Assembly: GCF_014596475.1 (NCBI RefSeq)
Contig: NZ_MECJ01000014.1
Span: forward strand, 1 to 64,000
DNA: 64,000 nucleotides
Direction: 5' to 3'
Source: Streptomyces sp. CBMA152
Lineage (GTDB): Bacteria; Actinomycetota; Actinomycetes; Streptomycetales; Streptomycetaceae
Position 1 is the stretch's first letter, and each line of letters opens with the position of its first letter. Under the pieces are notes generated by a model. The model did not search any database. It had not been told where the DNA came from and saw nothing but the letters and a program-made list of their open reading frames with translations. Below are positions 42,601-51,039 of this stretch, one piece after another. A program made the position numbers and the translations under genes.

Positions 42601-43484
42601 TGTTCCTCTTTCCGTGCGAGCAGGCTGCGGCGCGGGGAACGGTCGGCACGGGCGGTCTCCCAGTGCCGCACCGCGTCGCCGACCAGGTGCTCATGACCTT
42701 CGAAGATCCGGCGGAACAGTTCCTCTGCGCGCGCCGGCGTCTCGACGTACTCGGCGCTGACCCGGCCCTTGAAGGCCCGCAGATGGTTCTCGCCGACCAT
42801 GATCAGCTTTCCGCCCGGTACATTCCGTGCGCACAGGACCGTGCCGATCAGCGGGGAGTCCTCCGCCCTCAGATGGAAGTCGACGATCCACTCGTAGTCG
42901 CTGCGCTGCTGTGCCTCGTCGCGGTACCGGTACACCGGGGTCCAGCTGCCGTCCGGTTCCTGGCGCGAGACGGTCGGATGGCCGTCCTCCTCGGTCACCC
43001 GGAACGTCCAGCCGTCCTGCTGCTGCGGTGTGCCGTCGGCCCGCAGGGGCTCGGTGAAGGTGACCATCAGGAAGCCCACGTCGACGAGGTGGTCCACGCC
43101 GTCCACGGTGACGATCAGCAGCAGGTGGTCCCAGGCCTCCCACCACTCGCCGCTGACCTTCCAGATCTGGGCGGGCACCAGGCGGGTCCGGAAACCGATG
43201 TGGCGCAGCAGCTCGCCGAACAAAGGCGTGGACTCCAGGCAGTTGCCGCCGCGCCCCCGAGCGACCAGCTTGGCGAACGACGCCGTGTGGTCGAGCACCG
43301 GCAGCACCCCGTCGAAGGTCTGAAGCATCTCGTACGGGACGGACCGCAGATGGGCCGTGTGCAGGGCGCGCAGGCACTCCAGCGAGGGGGCGAGGTCGCC
43401 ATGGTGGCCTATGCGGTCCAGGTAATCCCGCCACGGCAGTGTCGCGGTCTCCAAGTCGTCCTCCGCAGGGCTGTGTTGAGGCAT
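42597..43484 (-). CDS. arylamine N-acetyltransferase-like amide synthase
   Basis: A 295-residue protein of the arylamine N-acetyltransferase fold. The Cys-His-Asp triad is visible: Cys82 in GRGGNCLESTPLF, His120 in WEAWDHLLLIVTV, Asp135 in DHLVDVGFL. In rifamycin-type pathways relatives (RifF) form a macrolactam. In manumycin-type pathways relatives join a polyketide acyl chain to the amino group of the 3,4-AHBA-derived ring. With 3,4-AHBA genes here, transfer of an ACP-bound polyene onto that amine is the likely role. ATG 43484 was chosen because the earlier frame is hairpin DNA, not protein. Confidence 0.88.
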   Translation of the reverse strand: MPQHSPAEDDLETATLPWRDYLDRIGHHGDLAPSLECLRALHTAHLRSVPYEMLQTFDGVLPVLDHTASFAKLVARGRGGNCLESTPLFGELLRHIGFRTRLVPAQIWKVSGEWWEAWDHLLLIVTVDGVDHLVDVGFLMVTFTEPLRADGTPQQQDGWTFRVTEEDGHPTVSRQEPDGSWTPVYRYRDEAQQRSDYEWIVDFHLRAEDSPLIGTVLCARNVPGGKLIMVGENHLRAFKGRVSAEYVETPARAEELFRRIFEGHEHLVGDAVRHWETARADRSPRRSLLARKEEQ

Positions 43485-43634
43485 GGACAGGCCCTGGGGG
43501 CAGGGCGGTGTGAAGGGGGCTGGCGGATCGCTTGGGCGTCCGGCTCCCTTGCATTGTGGGTGTCGCCGCTCCTCGCCGGCAGGCTCGACCGCCCTGCTCG
43601 AAAGGGCACCCCGGGGCAGCACCCCGGTAGGCAT

Positions 43635-43687
43635 GCGAAACACCGCTGGGCGGCGCATGACTGGCATGCGCCGCCCAGCGGTTTCGC
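43635..43687. terminator. very long hairpin (first of two)
   Basis: CCGCTGGGCGGCGCATG (43643-43659) pairs with CATGCGCCGCCCAGCGG (43665-43681), 17 bp without mismatch. The stem extends outward to GCGAAA/TTTCGC around a 2-base bulge, with a 5-base loop. Probably a transcription barrier between the efflux gene and the amide synthase gene. Confidence 0.7.
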
Positions 43688-43697
43688 CGGTGAGATG

Positions 43698-43737
43698 CAG
43701 GGCGGCGAGAGCCGGGGGATGTCCTCTCGCCGCCCTG
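43698..43737 (-). terminator. terminator hairpin after the efflux gene
   Basis: CAGGGCGGCGAGA and TCTCGCCGCCCTG make a perfect 13-bp stem with a 14-base loop. It lies directly past the stop of the reverse-strand MFS gene at 43740. Confidence 0.75.
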
Positions 43738-43739
43738 TC

Positions 43740-45302
43740 TCACCCGGTATTGACAGCCGATTCGTCGGCGCGGGTGGTCATGTCCTTGCCGTCCTCGGCT
43801 GCCGCGTCGCCGCCCCGGGCCGGTGCCGGCAGCGCGGCGCGCCCGGGCAGGAAGAGGCAGGGCACGATCGCGAGCGCGGTGAACACCAGCGCCCACCAGA
43901 ACGGCGGCCCGAAGGAGGTCGCCAGGTCCTTGGCCATGTGGCTGCCCGGCATCACCTGGGCGAGCGGCGGGCCGCCCGCCGGCAGCCGGTCCTCGATGTG
44001 CTGCTGCAGGACCACGGCGAGCACCGCCGTGCCGAGCGAGGAGGCGACGCGCTGGAAGACGTTGAAGCCGCTGGTGGCCTTCGGCGCGAGCTCCCTGGGC
44101 ACGCTGCTGAACGCCACCGTCATCGTCGGCAGCATCGAGGCGCCGAGACCGAGGCCGCGGACGATCATGGCCACGCTCAGGAACACCTGGTTGGGGTCGG
44201 AGTCGATGAGCGCGAACGGGATGGTGCCGATCACGGCGAGGACGACGCCCGACACGCTCAGCCAGCGGGCGCCGAGCATCGCGGTGAGCGGGTTCATCAG
44301 GACGACGCCGATCAGGAAGCCGATGCTCTGCGGCAGCAGGAGCAGCGCGGACTTCGTGACGCTGGATCCGTGCACCAGCTGGAAGTACATCGGCAGCGGG
44401 ATCATCACGCCGTACATCGCGAAACTCAGGGAGAGGTTCGCCAGCGTCCCGTTGCGGAAGGCGGAGCGCTTGAACAGCCGTAGGTCCACGAGGGGTTCGA
44501 GGCGGACCCGCAGCGCGCGCAGGGCGAAGACCGCGAGCACCACGACCCCGGCGACCAGGGCGAGGATCGTGCGGGTGTCGCCGAATCCGCCCTTTGCGCC
44601 GGCCTCCGACAGGCCGTACAGGAACGCGGTCAGACCGGGCATGAGCAGCAGCATGCCCACCACGTCGAGCTTGGCGTCCTTGTCGGGCGCCACGACGTTG
44701 TTCGCCTTCAGGGCGACGAGCACGATGGTGATCAGGCAGAACGGCACGTTGATGAAGAACAGCCAGCGCCAGCTGAGATGGTCCACCAGGACGCCGCCGA
44801 GCGACGGGCCGACGAGCGGCGCGAACATCGACGGGATCGAGACGATGCCCATCAGGCGGCCGAGCCGCTGCGGTCCGGCGGCCTGGGCGAGCAGCGCCTG
44901 GCCGACCGGGACCGCCAGGCCGCCGCCGATGCCCTGCAGCAGCCGGAAGGCGATCAGGCTGGACGTCGACCAGGCGAGCCCGGCGAGCACCGAGCCGAGA
45001 AGGAACAGCACTTGGGCGAGGATCACCATCTGCTTGGCGCCGAACCGCGCGGCGGCCCAGCCGCTGAGCGGGATCGCCGCCGAGAGGGCCAGCAGATAAC
45101 CGGTCACCACCCACTGCACGGTGGAGATCGAGGAGTCGAAGTTGCGGGCGAGCGGCCCGATGGCGACGTTGATGATCGTACTGTCGAGCAGACTGGCGAA
45201 ACCGCCGAAGGCCATGATCGCGCTGAGCCACCACAGCTCGGGGGTGATGCGGCCGGAGTCCGCCCCGCTCTCGGGCCCGGACGGCGCCTGTTCTGTGCTC
45301 AC
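43740..45302 (-). CDS. DHA2-family MFS efflux pump
   Basis: A 520-residue transporter with 14 predicted membrane helices (EmrB/QacA type). Family motifs include LDSTIINVAIGPLARNFDSS, WVVTGYLLALSAAIPLSGWA, ARFGAKQMVILAQVLFLLGS (the antiporter loop) and RLLQGIGGGLAVPVGQALLA. It probably exports the cluster product and gives self-resistance. It is flanked by two hairpins downstream and two palindromes upstream (45363-45394). It therefore forms its own transcription unit, probably repressed by the TetR protein encoded at 56513. GTG 45302 gives the usual short polar N-terminus. Confidence 0.93.
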   Translation of the reverse strand: MSTEQAPSGPESGADSGRITPELWWLSAIMAFGGFASLLDSTIINVAIGPLARNFDSSISTVQWVVTGYLLALSAAIPLSGWAAARFGAKQMVILAQVLFLLGSVLAGLAWSTSSLIAFRLLQGIGGGLAVPVGQALLAQAAGPQRLGRLMGIVSIPSMFAPLVGPSLGGVLVDHLSWRWLFFINVPFCLITIVLVALKANNVVAPDKDAKLDVVGMLLLMPGLTAFLYGLSEAGAKGGFGDTRTILALVAGVVVLAVFALRALRVRLEPLVDLRLFKRSAFRNGTLANLSLSFAMYGVMIPLPMYFQLVHGSSVTKSALLLLPQSIGFLIGVVLMNPLTAMLGARWLSVSGVVLAVIGTIPFALIDSDPNQVFLSVAMIVRGLGLGASMLPTMTVAFSSVPRELAPKATSGFNVFQRVASSLGTAVLAVVLQQHIEDRLPAGGPPLAQVMPGSHMAKDLATSFGPPFWWALVFTALAIVPCLFLPGRAALPAPARGGDAAAEDGKDMTTRADESAVNTG

Positions 45303-45362
45303 GACGGCATGCTCCCCTTCGACGGTTCATCGACCACGAGCTGATCCCGTTGGCATCGTTCC

Positions 45363-45394
45363 ACAACACTTGTCGTCTGCACAACAGATGTTGT
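45363..45394. promoter_or_regulatory. tandem TetR-type operators upstream of the efflux gene
   Basis: ACAACACTTGTCGT (45363-45376) and ACAACAGATGTTGT (45381-45394). The second is a perfect palindrome and the first differs at one arm position. Their centres are 18 bp apart and 65-90 bp upstream of the MFS start. A related site lies before tetR (57163-57176). Confidence 0.7.
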
Positions 45395-45401
45395 CTACTG
45401 G

Positions 45402-46178
45402 TCAGATGTCGGGCAGGAGCCGTGCCGTGATCACATCGAGGACGGCGCGGGTCGCCGCGTCCTCGGAGAGGAAGAAATGCCCGCCCGGCACCTCGGAGAG
45501 CACGAAACGCGCGTCCGTCTCGGCCGCCCAGCCGTGCATCGCGGCACGCGGCACCAGCGCGTCGTCGGCCCCGGCGAAGCCGTGTACCGGAACGGCGAGC
45601 CGCACCCCCGGGTCACACCGGAACCCGGCCACCAGGGCGAGATCGGCCCGCAGCGCCGGCAGCAGCGACTCCAGGAGCACCGGGGCGTCCAGCACCGACG
45701 CCGGGGTACCGCCGGCCTCCCGCAGCCACTGCACCAGTTCGGCGTCCGAGCCGCGCCACGCCGCATCGGGGCGCACCGACGCGGGTGGCGGACCCGCCCC
45801 CACGAACAGCGCGGCCGGTGGGCGCAACCAGGGCGCCCGGGCGATCTCATGGGCCAGGGCGCAGCCCAGCAGGCCGCCCATGCTGTGGCCGTAGATGCCG
45901 TACGGACGGTCCAGATACGGGGCGAGCGCAGCGGTCAGCCCCTTGGCGAGCAACCGGGCGTCGTCGACGGCCGGCTCGTCCAGCCGGCTGCCGTGCCCCG
46001 GCAGCCGCACGGCGACGACCTCAAGGCGCCGCCCGTCGGCGCCGTGCACCGGGCGCCGCGTCCAGTGCCGGAAGGCGGCGGCGCTGCCACCGGCGTACGG
46101 CAGGCAGAACAGCCGGGCCGCCACCTCGTCCCCGGCCGATGGCGTCGGCCGCAGCCACGGCTCGGCCGCCCGGCTCAT
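45402..46178 (-). CDS. type II (external) thioesterase
   Basis: A 258-residue alpha/beta hydrolase of the GrsT/RifR-type thioesterase family. FCLPYAGGSAAAFRHW, VRLPGHGSR, the nucleophile elbow YGHSMGGLLGCALAHE (Ser), GADDALVPRAAM (Asp region) and PGGHFFLSED (His) are visible. Such enzymes clear stalled or wrong acyl groups from carrier proteins, and some release intermediates. ATG 46178 overlaps the stop of the MaoC gene (ATGA). It is the last gene of a compact operon that begins with the 3,4-AHBA synthase gene at 49651. Confidence 0.9.
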   Translation of the reverse strand: MSRAAEPWLRPTPSAGDEVAARLFCLPYAGGSAAAFRHWTRRPVHGADGRRLEVVAVRLPGHGSRLDEPAVDDARLLAKGLTAALAPYLDRPYGIYGHSMGGLLGCALAHEIARAPWLRPPAALFVGAGPPPASVRPDAAWRGSDAELVQWLREAGGTPASVLDAPVLLESLLPALRADLALVAGFRCDPGVRLAVPVHGFAGADDALVPRAAMHGWAAETDARFVLSEVPGGHFFLSEDAATRAVLDVITARLLPDI

Positions 46179-46618
46179 GGCCGCGAAGCGCCCGGCAGCC
46201 GGACCAGCGCCTCGCCGCGCACCGTGAGTGTGCCCTGTTCCACCAGCCGTACGGCGAGGGCCAGTCGGGCCGTGCGGCCGTGCGGTCCGCCGTCCTCGAC
46301 CGCCTTGACCCGGGCCGTGCAGCGCAACCGGGCCGGGACCGTGGTGACCGCGACGAAGGACGCCCGCAGGGACAGGACGTCCTGCACCGGCACCCACTCC
46401 ACCAGCAGCCGGCCCAGCAGCGCCATCGAGAGCATCCCGTGCGCGATGACGTCGTCGAGGCCCGCGGCACGCGCCGCCGACGGATCCAGATGGATCGGGT
46501 TGGGGTCGCCGTACGCCTCGGCGAAGGCCGCGAGCGTGGCGCGGTCGATCTGTTCCGGCAGCAGATCGGGCAGCTGGGCGCCGGGTTCCACCGCAGCGAG
46601 CGAGAACTCCGTACTCAC
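46175..46618 (-). CDS. MaoC-like dehydratase subunit (hot-dog fold)
   Basis: A 147-residue hot-dog protein. AEAYGDPNPIHLDPSAARAA carries the hydratase 2 motif with catalytic Asp and His, followed by VIAHGMLSMALLGRLLVEW. MaoC/(R)-specific enoyl hydratases catalyse reversible dehydration of 3-hydroxyacyl thioesters. Here it would form the double bonds of the polyene. It overlaps both neighbours, and its upstream partner (46615-47079) looks like the non-catalytic MaoC-N half. The two probably form one heteromeric dehydratase, as in polyene-forming type II PKSs. Confidence 0.88.
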   Translation of the reverse strand: MSTEFSLAAVEPGAQLPDLLPEQIDRATLAAFAEAYGDPNPIHLDPSAARAAGLDDVIAHGMLSMALLGRLLVEWVPVQDVLSLRASFVAVTTVPARLRCTARVKAVEDGGPHGRTARLALAVRLVEQGTLTVRGEALVRLPGASRP

Positions 46619-47079
46619 CTCTCCCCCTCCCCCACAGGGCCGGCCCCCGAGTCGGTGACCGGCACGAGAACGACCTGACGCAGCTCGGCGACCCGCTCCC
46701 CGGCGCGGGTGACCGCCGTCTCGCGCACCACGAACTGCAGCGGGCCCCGGACCCTGATGTCCGTGATCACCGGCGCGAAGGTGAGCGCGTCCCCGGCGTA
46801 CACCTGCGCATGGTGGATGAACCCCTGCTCGACATGGCGCACATCGGTCAGGCGTACGCCCATCTCGGCCAGGAAGTCGCCGGGTTCGTCGCGTTCCAGA
46901 CCCGCCAGCAGTGCGGGCGGCAGCGGCAGATCCCGGTGCCCGGCGGTGCGCGCCGCGTCCAGGTCGCCAAAGACCGCTCCGCTCAGGCCGATGGCCGACG
47001 CGTAGCGGCGCAGCCGCTCGCGCTCCACCACCACCGTGTACGGCGGCAGGGCGGCGCCCGCGAAACGTCGGTCGATCAC
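46615..47079 (-). CDS. MaoC-N-type dehydratase partner (hot-dog fold)
   Basis: A 154-residue protein resembling the N-terminal hot-dog domain of MaoC-type dehydratases: PYTVVVERERLRRYASAIGL, MGVRLTDVRHVEQGFIHHAQ, VYAGDALTFAPVITDIRVRG. The Asp-His hydratase motif is absent, so it is likely the structural partner of the 46175 subunit. GTG 47079 overlaps the stop of the ligase gene (GTGA) and the stop overlaps the next start. This continuous coupling suggests equal amounts of both subunits. Confidence 0.8.
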   Translation of the reverse strand: MIDRRFAGAALPPYTVVVERERLRRYASAIGLSGAVFGDLDAARTAGHRDLPLPPALLAGLERDEPGDFLAEMGVRLTDVRHVEQGFIHHAQVYAGDALTFAPVITDIRVRGPLQFVVRETAVTRAGERVAELRQVVLVPVTDSGAGPVGEGER

Positions 47080-48509
47080 CGAAACGCCGCCTGCCGCGGC
47101 CGTTCCCTGGCCGCGTGCAGCAGCTCGCGGTTGCGGATCAGCTTGCCGTTGGAGGTGCGCGGCAGTACCCGCGGGAAGTGGAAGGCCTTGGGGATCTTGT
47201 GCGGACTGAGCCGCTCGCGGCACCAGGCGAGCAGCTCGGTGCTGGTCACCCGGGTGCTGCCGGACACCACGAGATGCGCCTCGATGGCCTGCCCGTAGAC
47301 CACCACCGCCTCGGCCACCGCCTCATGGGCCAGGAGGACCGCCTCCACCTCGGTGAGATCGACCTTGAGCCCGCCGATCGCGACGACCGAGTCGGCGCGG
47401 CCGGTGACGGTGAGCACCCCGGTGTCCGGTGCGAGGGTGCACAGGTCGTGGGTGTCGAGCCAGCCGTCGGCGTACCGGTCCCCGTGGTCCCCGAACAGAT
47501 AGGGACTTTCGGACAGCCGGACCCGGAGCGTGCCGCCGGTGACCGCGGTCGACATCCCCGGCGCCGCCACCCCGACAGCGGGCGGCGGCTGGGCTCCGGC
47601 CAGATCGGTGGCGATGATGCCGACCTCGCTCATGCCGTACGCCTGCCCGATCCGCACGCCGTAGCGCCGCTCGAACCGCTCGAAGACCTCGCCGGGCAGG
47701 ATCTCCCCGCCGCTCACCGCCAGCCGCAGCGCCGGCGGTACGTCACTCCCCTCGCTGCGGCCGAGCAGATCGAAGTGGGCGGGGACTCCGAACACCGCGG
47801 CGAGCCTGCGCTCCAGGAGCATCTGGTGCAGCTCCTTGCGGTGCGGGCGGCGCGGGAAGTGCAGCGCCGCGCCCGCGTCGAGCCCGTGCAGCACCCCGCC
47901 GATGAGGCCGAAGGAGTGCACCAGCGAGCTGAGCAGCAGCACGCCCTCGCCACGCCGCGGCATGTCCGACAGCCGCGCGAACCGCTCGATCTCGGCCAGC
48001 AGCGACGGACCGGTACGCCCGATCACCTTGGGCAGTCCCGTGGACCCGGAGCTGAACTGGACCAGCCGGTGCGCGGTGCGGGCGGCGAGCCCCCAGCGAC
48101 GGGGCGTCACCACGACCTCGCACTCGTCCCGGAACGACACCACGCGCAGCGGCCCCTCCCCCGTACCGAGGTGGAACTGGGGCTCGCAGACCTCCAGAAG
48201 ACGGGTGGTCTCCGTCTCGGTCAGCCGCGGGTCGAGCAGCATCACCTGGGCGCCCGCGCCCCACAGCGCGAACACCGACCACAACAGCGTGAAGCTGGGC
48301 GGTAGTTGCACCGCCACGGTGCTGCCACGGCGGATGCCATGGGCACCGAGGACCTCGCCGATACGGGCGGTCTGCGTGCGCAGACCGGCCCGGGTCACCG
48401 CCTGCTGGCCGTGCGCCCACAGTTCGGCGTCGAGCCCGGTGTCGGCCAGCCGCGCCGCCAGCCAGTCGTCGAAGTCCCCGGCGGGGCGCACATCCTTCCT
48501 GGAATCCAC
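47076..48509 (-). CDS. AMP-dependent acyl ligase, probable 3,4-AHBA-activating enzyme
   Basis: A 477-residue ANL-superfamily enzyme. It shows A3 VQFSSGSTGLPKVIGRT, the A5 region QAYGMSEVGIIATD, A7/A8 WLDTHDL with GRADSVVAIGGLKVDLTEVE, and the C-terminal catalytic Lys in PRTSNGKLIRNRE. It adenylates a carboxylic acid and passes it to a thiol (CoA or ACP). It stands one gene after the dehydroquinate synthase II gene and in the same operon, so 3-amino-4-hydroxybenzoate is the likely substrate, loaded as polyketide starter as in asukamycin. GTG 48509 was chosen. The rest of the long upstream frame is shadow of the next gene. Confidence 0.85.
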   Translation of the reverse strand: MDSRKDVRPAGDFDDWLAARLADTGLDAELWAHGQQAVTRAGLRTQTARIGEVLGAHGIRRGSTVAVQLPPSFTLLWSVFALWGAGAQVMLLDPRLTETETTRLLEVCEPQFHLGTGEGPLRVVSFRDECEVVVTPRRWGLAARTAHRLVQFSSGSTGLPKVIGRTGPSLLAEIERFARLSDMPRRGEGVLLLSSLVHSFGLIGGVLHGLDAGAALHFPRRPHRKELHQMLLERRLAAVFGVPAHFDLLGRSEGSDVPPALRLAVSGGEILPGEVFERFERRYGVRIGQAYGMSEVGIIATDLAGAQPPPAVGVAAPGMSTAVTGGTLRVRLSESPYLFGDHGDRYADGWLDTHDLCTLAPDTGVLTVTGRADSVVAIGGLKVDLTEVEAVLLAHEAVAEAVVVYGQAIEAHLVVSGSTRVTSTELLAWCRERLSPHKIPKAFHFPRVLPRTSNGKLIRNRELLHAARERPRQAAFR

Positions 48510-48523
48510 TGAGCCGCCACCCC

Positions 48524-49651
48524 TCACTTCTCGATGCAGAACTCGCCCACGGGCCAGCCGACGTGACGCTTGTCGGTGGCGACGTAGCCGAGCAGCTTGT
48601 CGCCCGGCTTGAGCTCGGTGCAGTTCAGCACCTTCGCGCCGGGGCCGAGGATGCGCACGTGCCAGTCGTCCTGGAGCGCCAGGCTGACCTCGACGCCGTC
48701 GTCGGACGTGGCCCGGACGGTCAGCAGCGGGCGGGACTCCAGCTTGACCCGGGCCACCACGATCCGCCGGGTGCGGCCGTCCGCCGTCACACCGAGGACG
48801 GTGCTGCCCGCCTGGAGTTCGCTGAGGTAGTTGGTGCGGTTGTCCGCACCGAGCACGTACGAGCTCAGGGTGCCGGCGTTCACCCGGAACGGCCGGGTCG
48901 GCATGTACGGCAGCGGGTGCGTCTCGCTCACGCACAGCACGAAGCCGTGGGCGTACGAGCCGACGAGGATGCCCTCGTCCTTCTCGAAGTGGCTGCAGGT
49001 GTCGACGCAGATCCGGTCGCCCAGGCCGCTGTGCTCGATGGACTGCACGGTCAGCGTGGTCAGTTCGAGGTCCGGGGTGCTCGCCTGCAGCAGCGAGTCG
49101 AGACCGAAGACGTCATTGGCGTCCTTGGCCGCGAGCAGCAGCCCGTCCGACCCCTTCTCCAGTACGTCGACGATGATGCCGGCCTCTTCCAGGTCGGCGG
49201 CCTCGCAGATCAGCCGGCCCGGGCTCTTGTCGGCGGCGGCGATCACGATCTCCAGCGGGATCTTGGTCGGGTCGCGGAACTTCACCAGGGTGTGCTCCAG
49301 CTGCTGCGCCGCCGCACAGGCCAGGCGCAGCGTCGGATCGTCCACCACGTCGACGAACGCGCCGTGGCGGGCCGGGGCGTCGGCCGCGACCAGCCTCAGT
49401 TTGTCCAGCTCGGCCACGGTGGCGACCTCGGTGAGCACCACGTCGGCCACATCGGCGGCCTCCGGCTCCAGCACCCCGTCCCGGCCCACCACGAGGACCT
49501 TCTGCACGGTGGGCGGCAGCGTCCTGAGGACCTCCAGGCCGGCGTCGACGACCCCGGCCAGGCCGGCGTGGATCGCCGCGTCCACGACCCCTTCCCGCCG
49601 GCTCTCCTCGACGCAGCGAATGTCGATCCAGGCGAACTTCACAGTACCCAT
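48524..49651 (-). CDS. dehydroquinate synthase II-like 3,4-AHBA synthase (GriH type)
   Basis: A 375-residue protein of the archaeal-type 3-dehydroquinate synthase (AroB') family: VKFAWIDIRCVEESRREGVV, GRLICEAADLEEAGIIVDVL, LGDRICVDTCSHFEKDEGIL, VGSYAHGFVLCVSETHPLPY, MPTRPFRVNAGTLSSYVLGA and VATDKRHVGWPVGEFCIEK. In Streptomyces griseus GriH turns the C7 amino-ketose made by GriI into 3-amino-4-hydroxybenzoate. The partner aldolase gene is divergent at 49917. ATG 49651 (or 49657, two codons earlier) follows GGAGAGGG. This gene opens the reverse operon down to 45402. Confidence 0.93.
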   Translation of the reverse strand: MGTVKFAWIDIRCVEESRREGVVDAAIHAGLAGVVDAGLEVLRTLPPTVQKVLVVGRDGVLEPEAADVADVVLTEVATVAELDKLRLVAADAPARHGAFVDVVDDPTLRLACAAAQQLEHTLVKFRDPTKIPLEIVIAAADKSPGRLICEAADLEEAGIIVDVLEKGSDGLLLAAKDANDVFGLDSLLQASTPDLELTTLTVQSIEHSGLGDRICVDTCSHFEKDEGILVGSYAHGFVLCVSETHPLPYMPTRPFRVNAGTLSSYVLGADNRTNYLSELQAGSTVLGVTADGRTRRIVVARVKLESRPLLTVRATSDDGVEVSLALQDDWHVRILGPGAKVLNCTELKPGDKLLGYVATDKRHVGWPVGEFCIEK

Positions 49652-49916
49652 CCCCATCCAGCCCTCTCCACGGTGGCCTTGCGACCGGCCAGTACCGATC
49701 CCGCGACGGAAGGCTCCCAGCGGCCCGGGCCGCGCCGACAGCCTCGAAAGGGCTGCTCGTCGGACGGCGCGGCGGGCCCTGCCGGATAGCCGTTCGGCTA
49801 CCCCCATCGACGCCGCCGGGCGCACTCGCTGAGGCACGCCGTTCGAGGGGGCGCGGCCACCGCGCGCGGCGCGAGACTCGGTCCCGCAGCAGATTTCCGG
49901 CTCTCTAGGGGTGGTC
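49652..49916. promoter_or_regulatory. divergent promoter region of the two 3,4-AHBA genes
   Basis: A 265-bp gap between the divergent GriH-type and GriI-type genes. It must contain promoters for both operons and is a natural SARP target. I could not fix -10/-35 boxes or clear heptamer repeats by eye. Confidence 0.45.
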
Positions 49917-50717
49917 ATGACATCAAGGTCCGATGGGATGGCGGTCCGCCTTGCGCGACTGGCCCGGCACACCGAGGGACGCTATCTCTTCGTACCGATG
50001 GACCACTCGGTGGCCGACGGCCCGATCGTGGCCGCGGGACGCTTCAACGGGCTCGTGCGCACCGCGGTGGCGGGCGGCGCCGACGCCGTCGTGATGCACA
50101 AGGGACGGGCGGCGAGTCTCGATCCGGCTCTGCTGCGCGACTGCGCCCTCATCGTCCATCTGAGCGCCAGTACGGCACACGCCGCCGACGCCGACGCCAA
50201 AGTCCTTGTCGGCAGCGTCGAGGAGGCCGTCCAGCTCGGGGCCGACGCGGTCAGTGTGCACGTCAACATCGGCTCCGACACGGAGAAGCAGCAGCTCGCC
50301 GACCTCGGCGCGGTCGCGGACGGCTGCCGGCGCTGGGGCGTGCCGCTGCTGGCGATGATCTATCCGCGCGGGCCGCGGATCACCGACCCGCACGACCCGG
50401 TGCTCCTGTCGCACGTCGTGAACGTGGCGGCGGACCTGGGTGCCTCCCTGGTGAAGACCACCTGGTCGGCGCCGATGGAGCGGCTGGCCGACGTGGTCGA
50501 GAGCTGCCCGATCCCCGTCCTGGTGGCCGGCGGCCCACGCAAGGGCGACGCGGCCCTCGCCGAATTCGCCGCGCGCGCGATCGGCGCCGGCTGCGCCGGA
50601 CTCGCGGTGGGCCGCGGCTTCTTCGAGAGCCCCACGCCCGCCAGCGTCATCCGCACGCTGTCGGCCGCGGTGCACGAGTCCCCGAGGCCCGCCGTGCAGC
50701 CGGTGCCGGCCGGCTGA
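49917..50717 (+). CDS. DhnA-type aldolase for 3,4-AHBA (GriI type)
   Basis: A 266-residue class I aldolase of the DhnA/ADH synthase group: YLFVPMDHSVADGPIVAAG, GADAVVMHKGRAAS, VSVHVNIGSDTEKQQL, AMIYPRGPRI, and the Schiff-base Lys in ASLVKTTWSAP. VLVAGGPRKGD and GLAVGRGFFES are the phosphate-binding loops. GriI condenses L-aspartate semialdehyde with dihydroxyacetone phosphate to the C7 precursor of 3-amino-4-hydroxybenzoate. ATG 49917 follows AGGGGTGG; a GTG two codons earlier is possible. It starts a + strand operon with two ACPs, KS, half KS and the luciferase-like enzyme. Confidence 0.93.
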   Translation: MTSRSDGMAVRLARLARHTEGRYLFVPMDHSVADGPIVAAGRFNGLVRTAVAGGADAVVMHKGRAASLDPALLRDCALIVHLSASTAHAADADAKVLVGSVEEAVQLGADAVSVHVNIGSDTEKQQLADLGAVADGCRRWGVPLLAMIYPRGPRITDPHDPVLLSHVVNVAADLGASLVKTTWSAPMERLADVVESCPIPVLVAGGPRKGDAALAEFAARAIGAGCAGLAVGRGFFESPTPASVIRTLSAAVHESPRPAVQPVPAG

Positions 50718-50760
50718 CCCGGCCGCCCTCCACCGTCGAACACCCACCTACGGAGACGCC

Positions 50761-51039
50761 ATGCATGAGGAAACCCGAGAGTTCATCCTGACGGTGGTCA
50801 GGGACATCATCAACCTGCCGCTGCCCGGCCGCGTCGACGACAGCCTGCCGCTCGGCGAGGAGGGCCTCGGCCTCGAATCGCTCGCCATGATCGAGCTGGT
50901 GCTGCAACTCGAAGGCGAGTACGGCATCGACCTCCCGGAGGAGGACCTCGAACCCCAACTCGTCCCGGATCTCGGTGCGTTCGTGAACGTGGTCGTCGAA
51001 CGGCGGGCGGCCCTGACGACGGGCAGTGCGGCCAAGTGA
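50761..51039 (+). CDS. acyl carrier protein
   Basis: A 92-residue ACP with GLGLESLAMIELVLQLEGEY, in which the Ser after Glu accepts phosphopantetheine. The usual DSL is ESL here. Helix 1 is TREFILTVVRDIINLPLPGR and the later acidic helix is DLPEEDLEPQ. The stop overlaps the next carrier gene (GTGA at 51036). It is the likely carrier for the second KS system (51295) and differs clearly from the 41558 ACP. Confidence 0.9.
   Translation: MHEETREFILTVVRDIINLPLPGRVDDSLPLGEEGLGLESLAMIELVLQLEGEYGIDLPEEDLEPQLVPDLGAFVNVVVERRAALTTGSAAK

Noticed and set aside
42691..45384. 897-residue reverse frame over the efflux and amide synthase genes
   Set aside because: Out-of-frame shadow crossing two hairpin terminators. 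The real genes at 43740 and 42597 have full family motifs.
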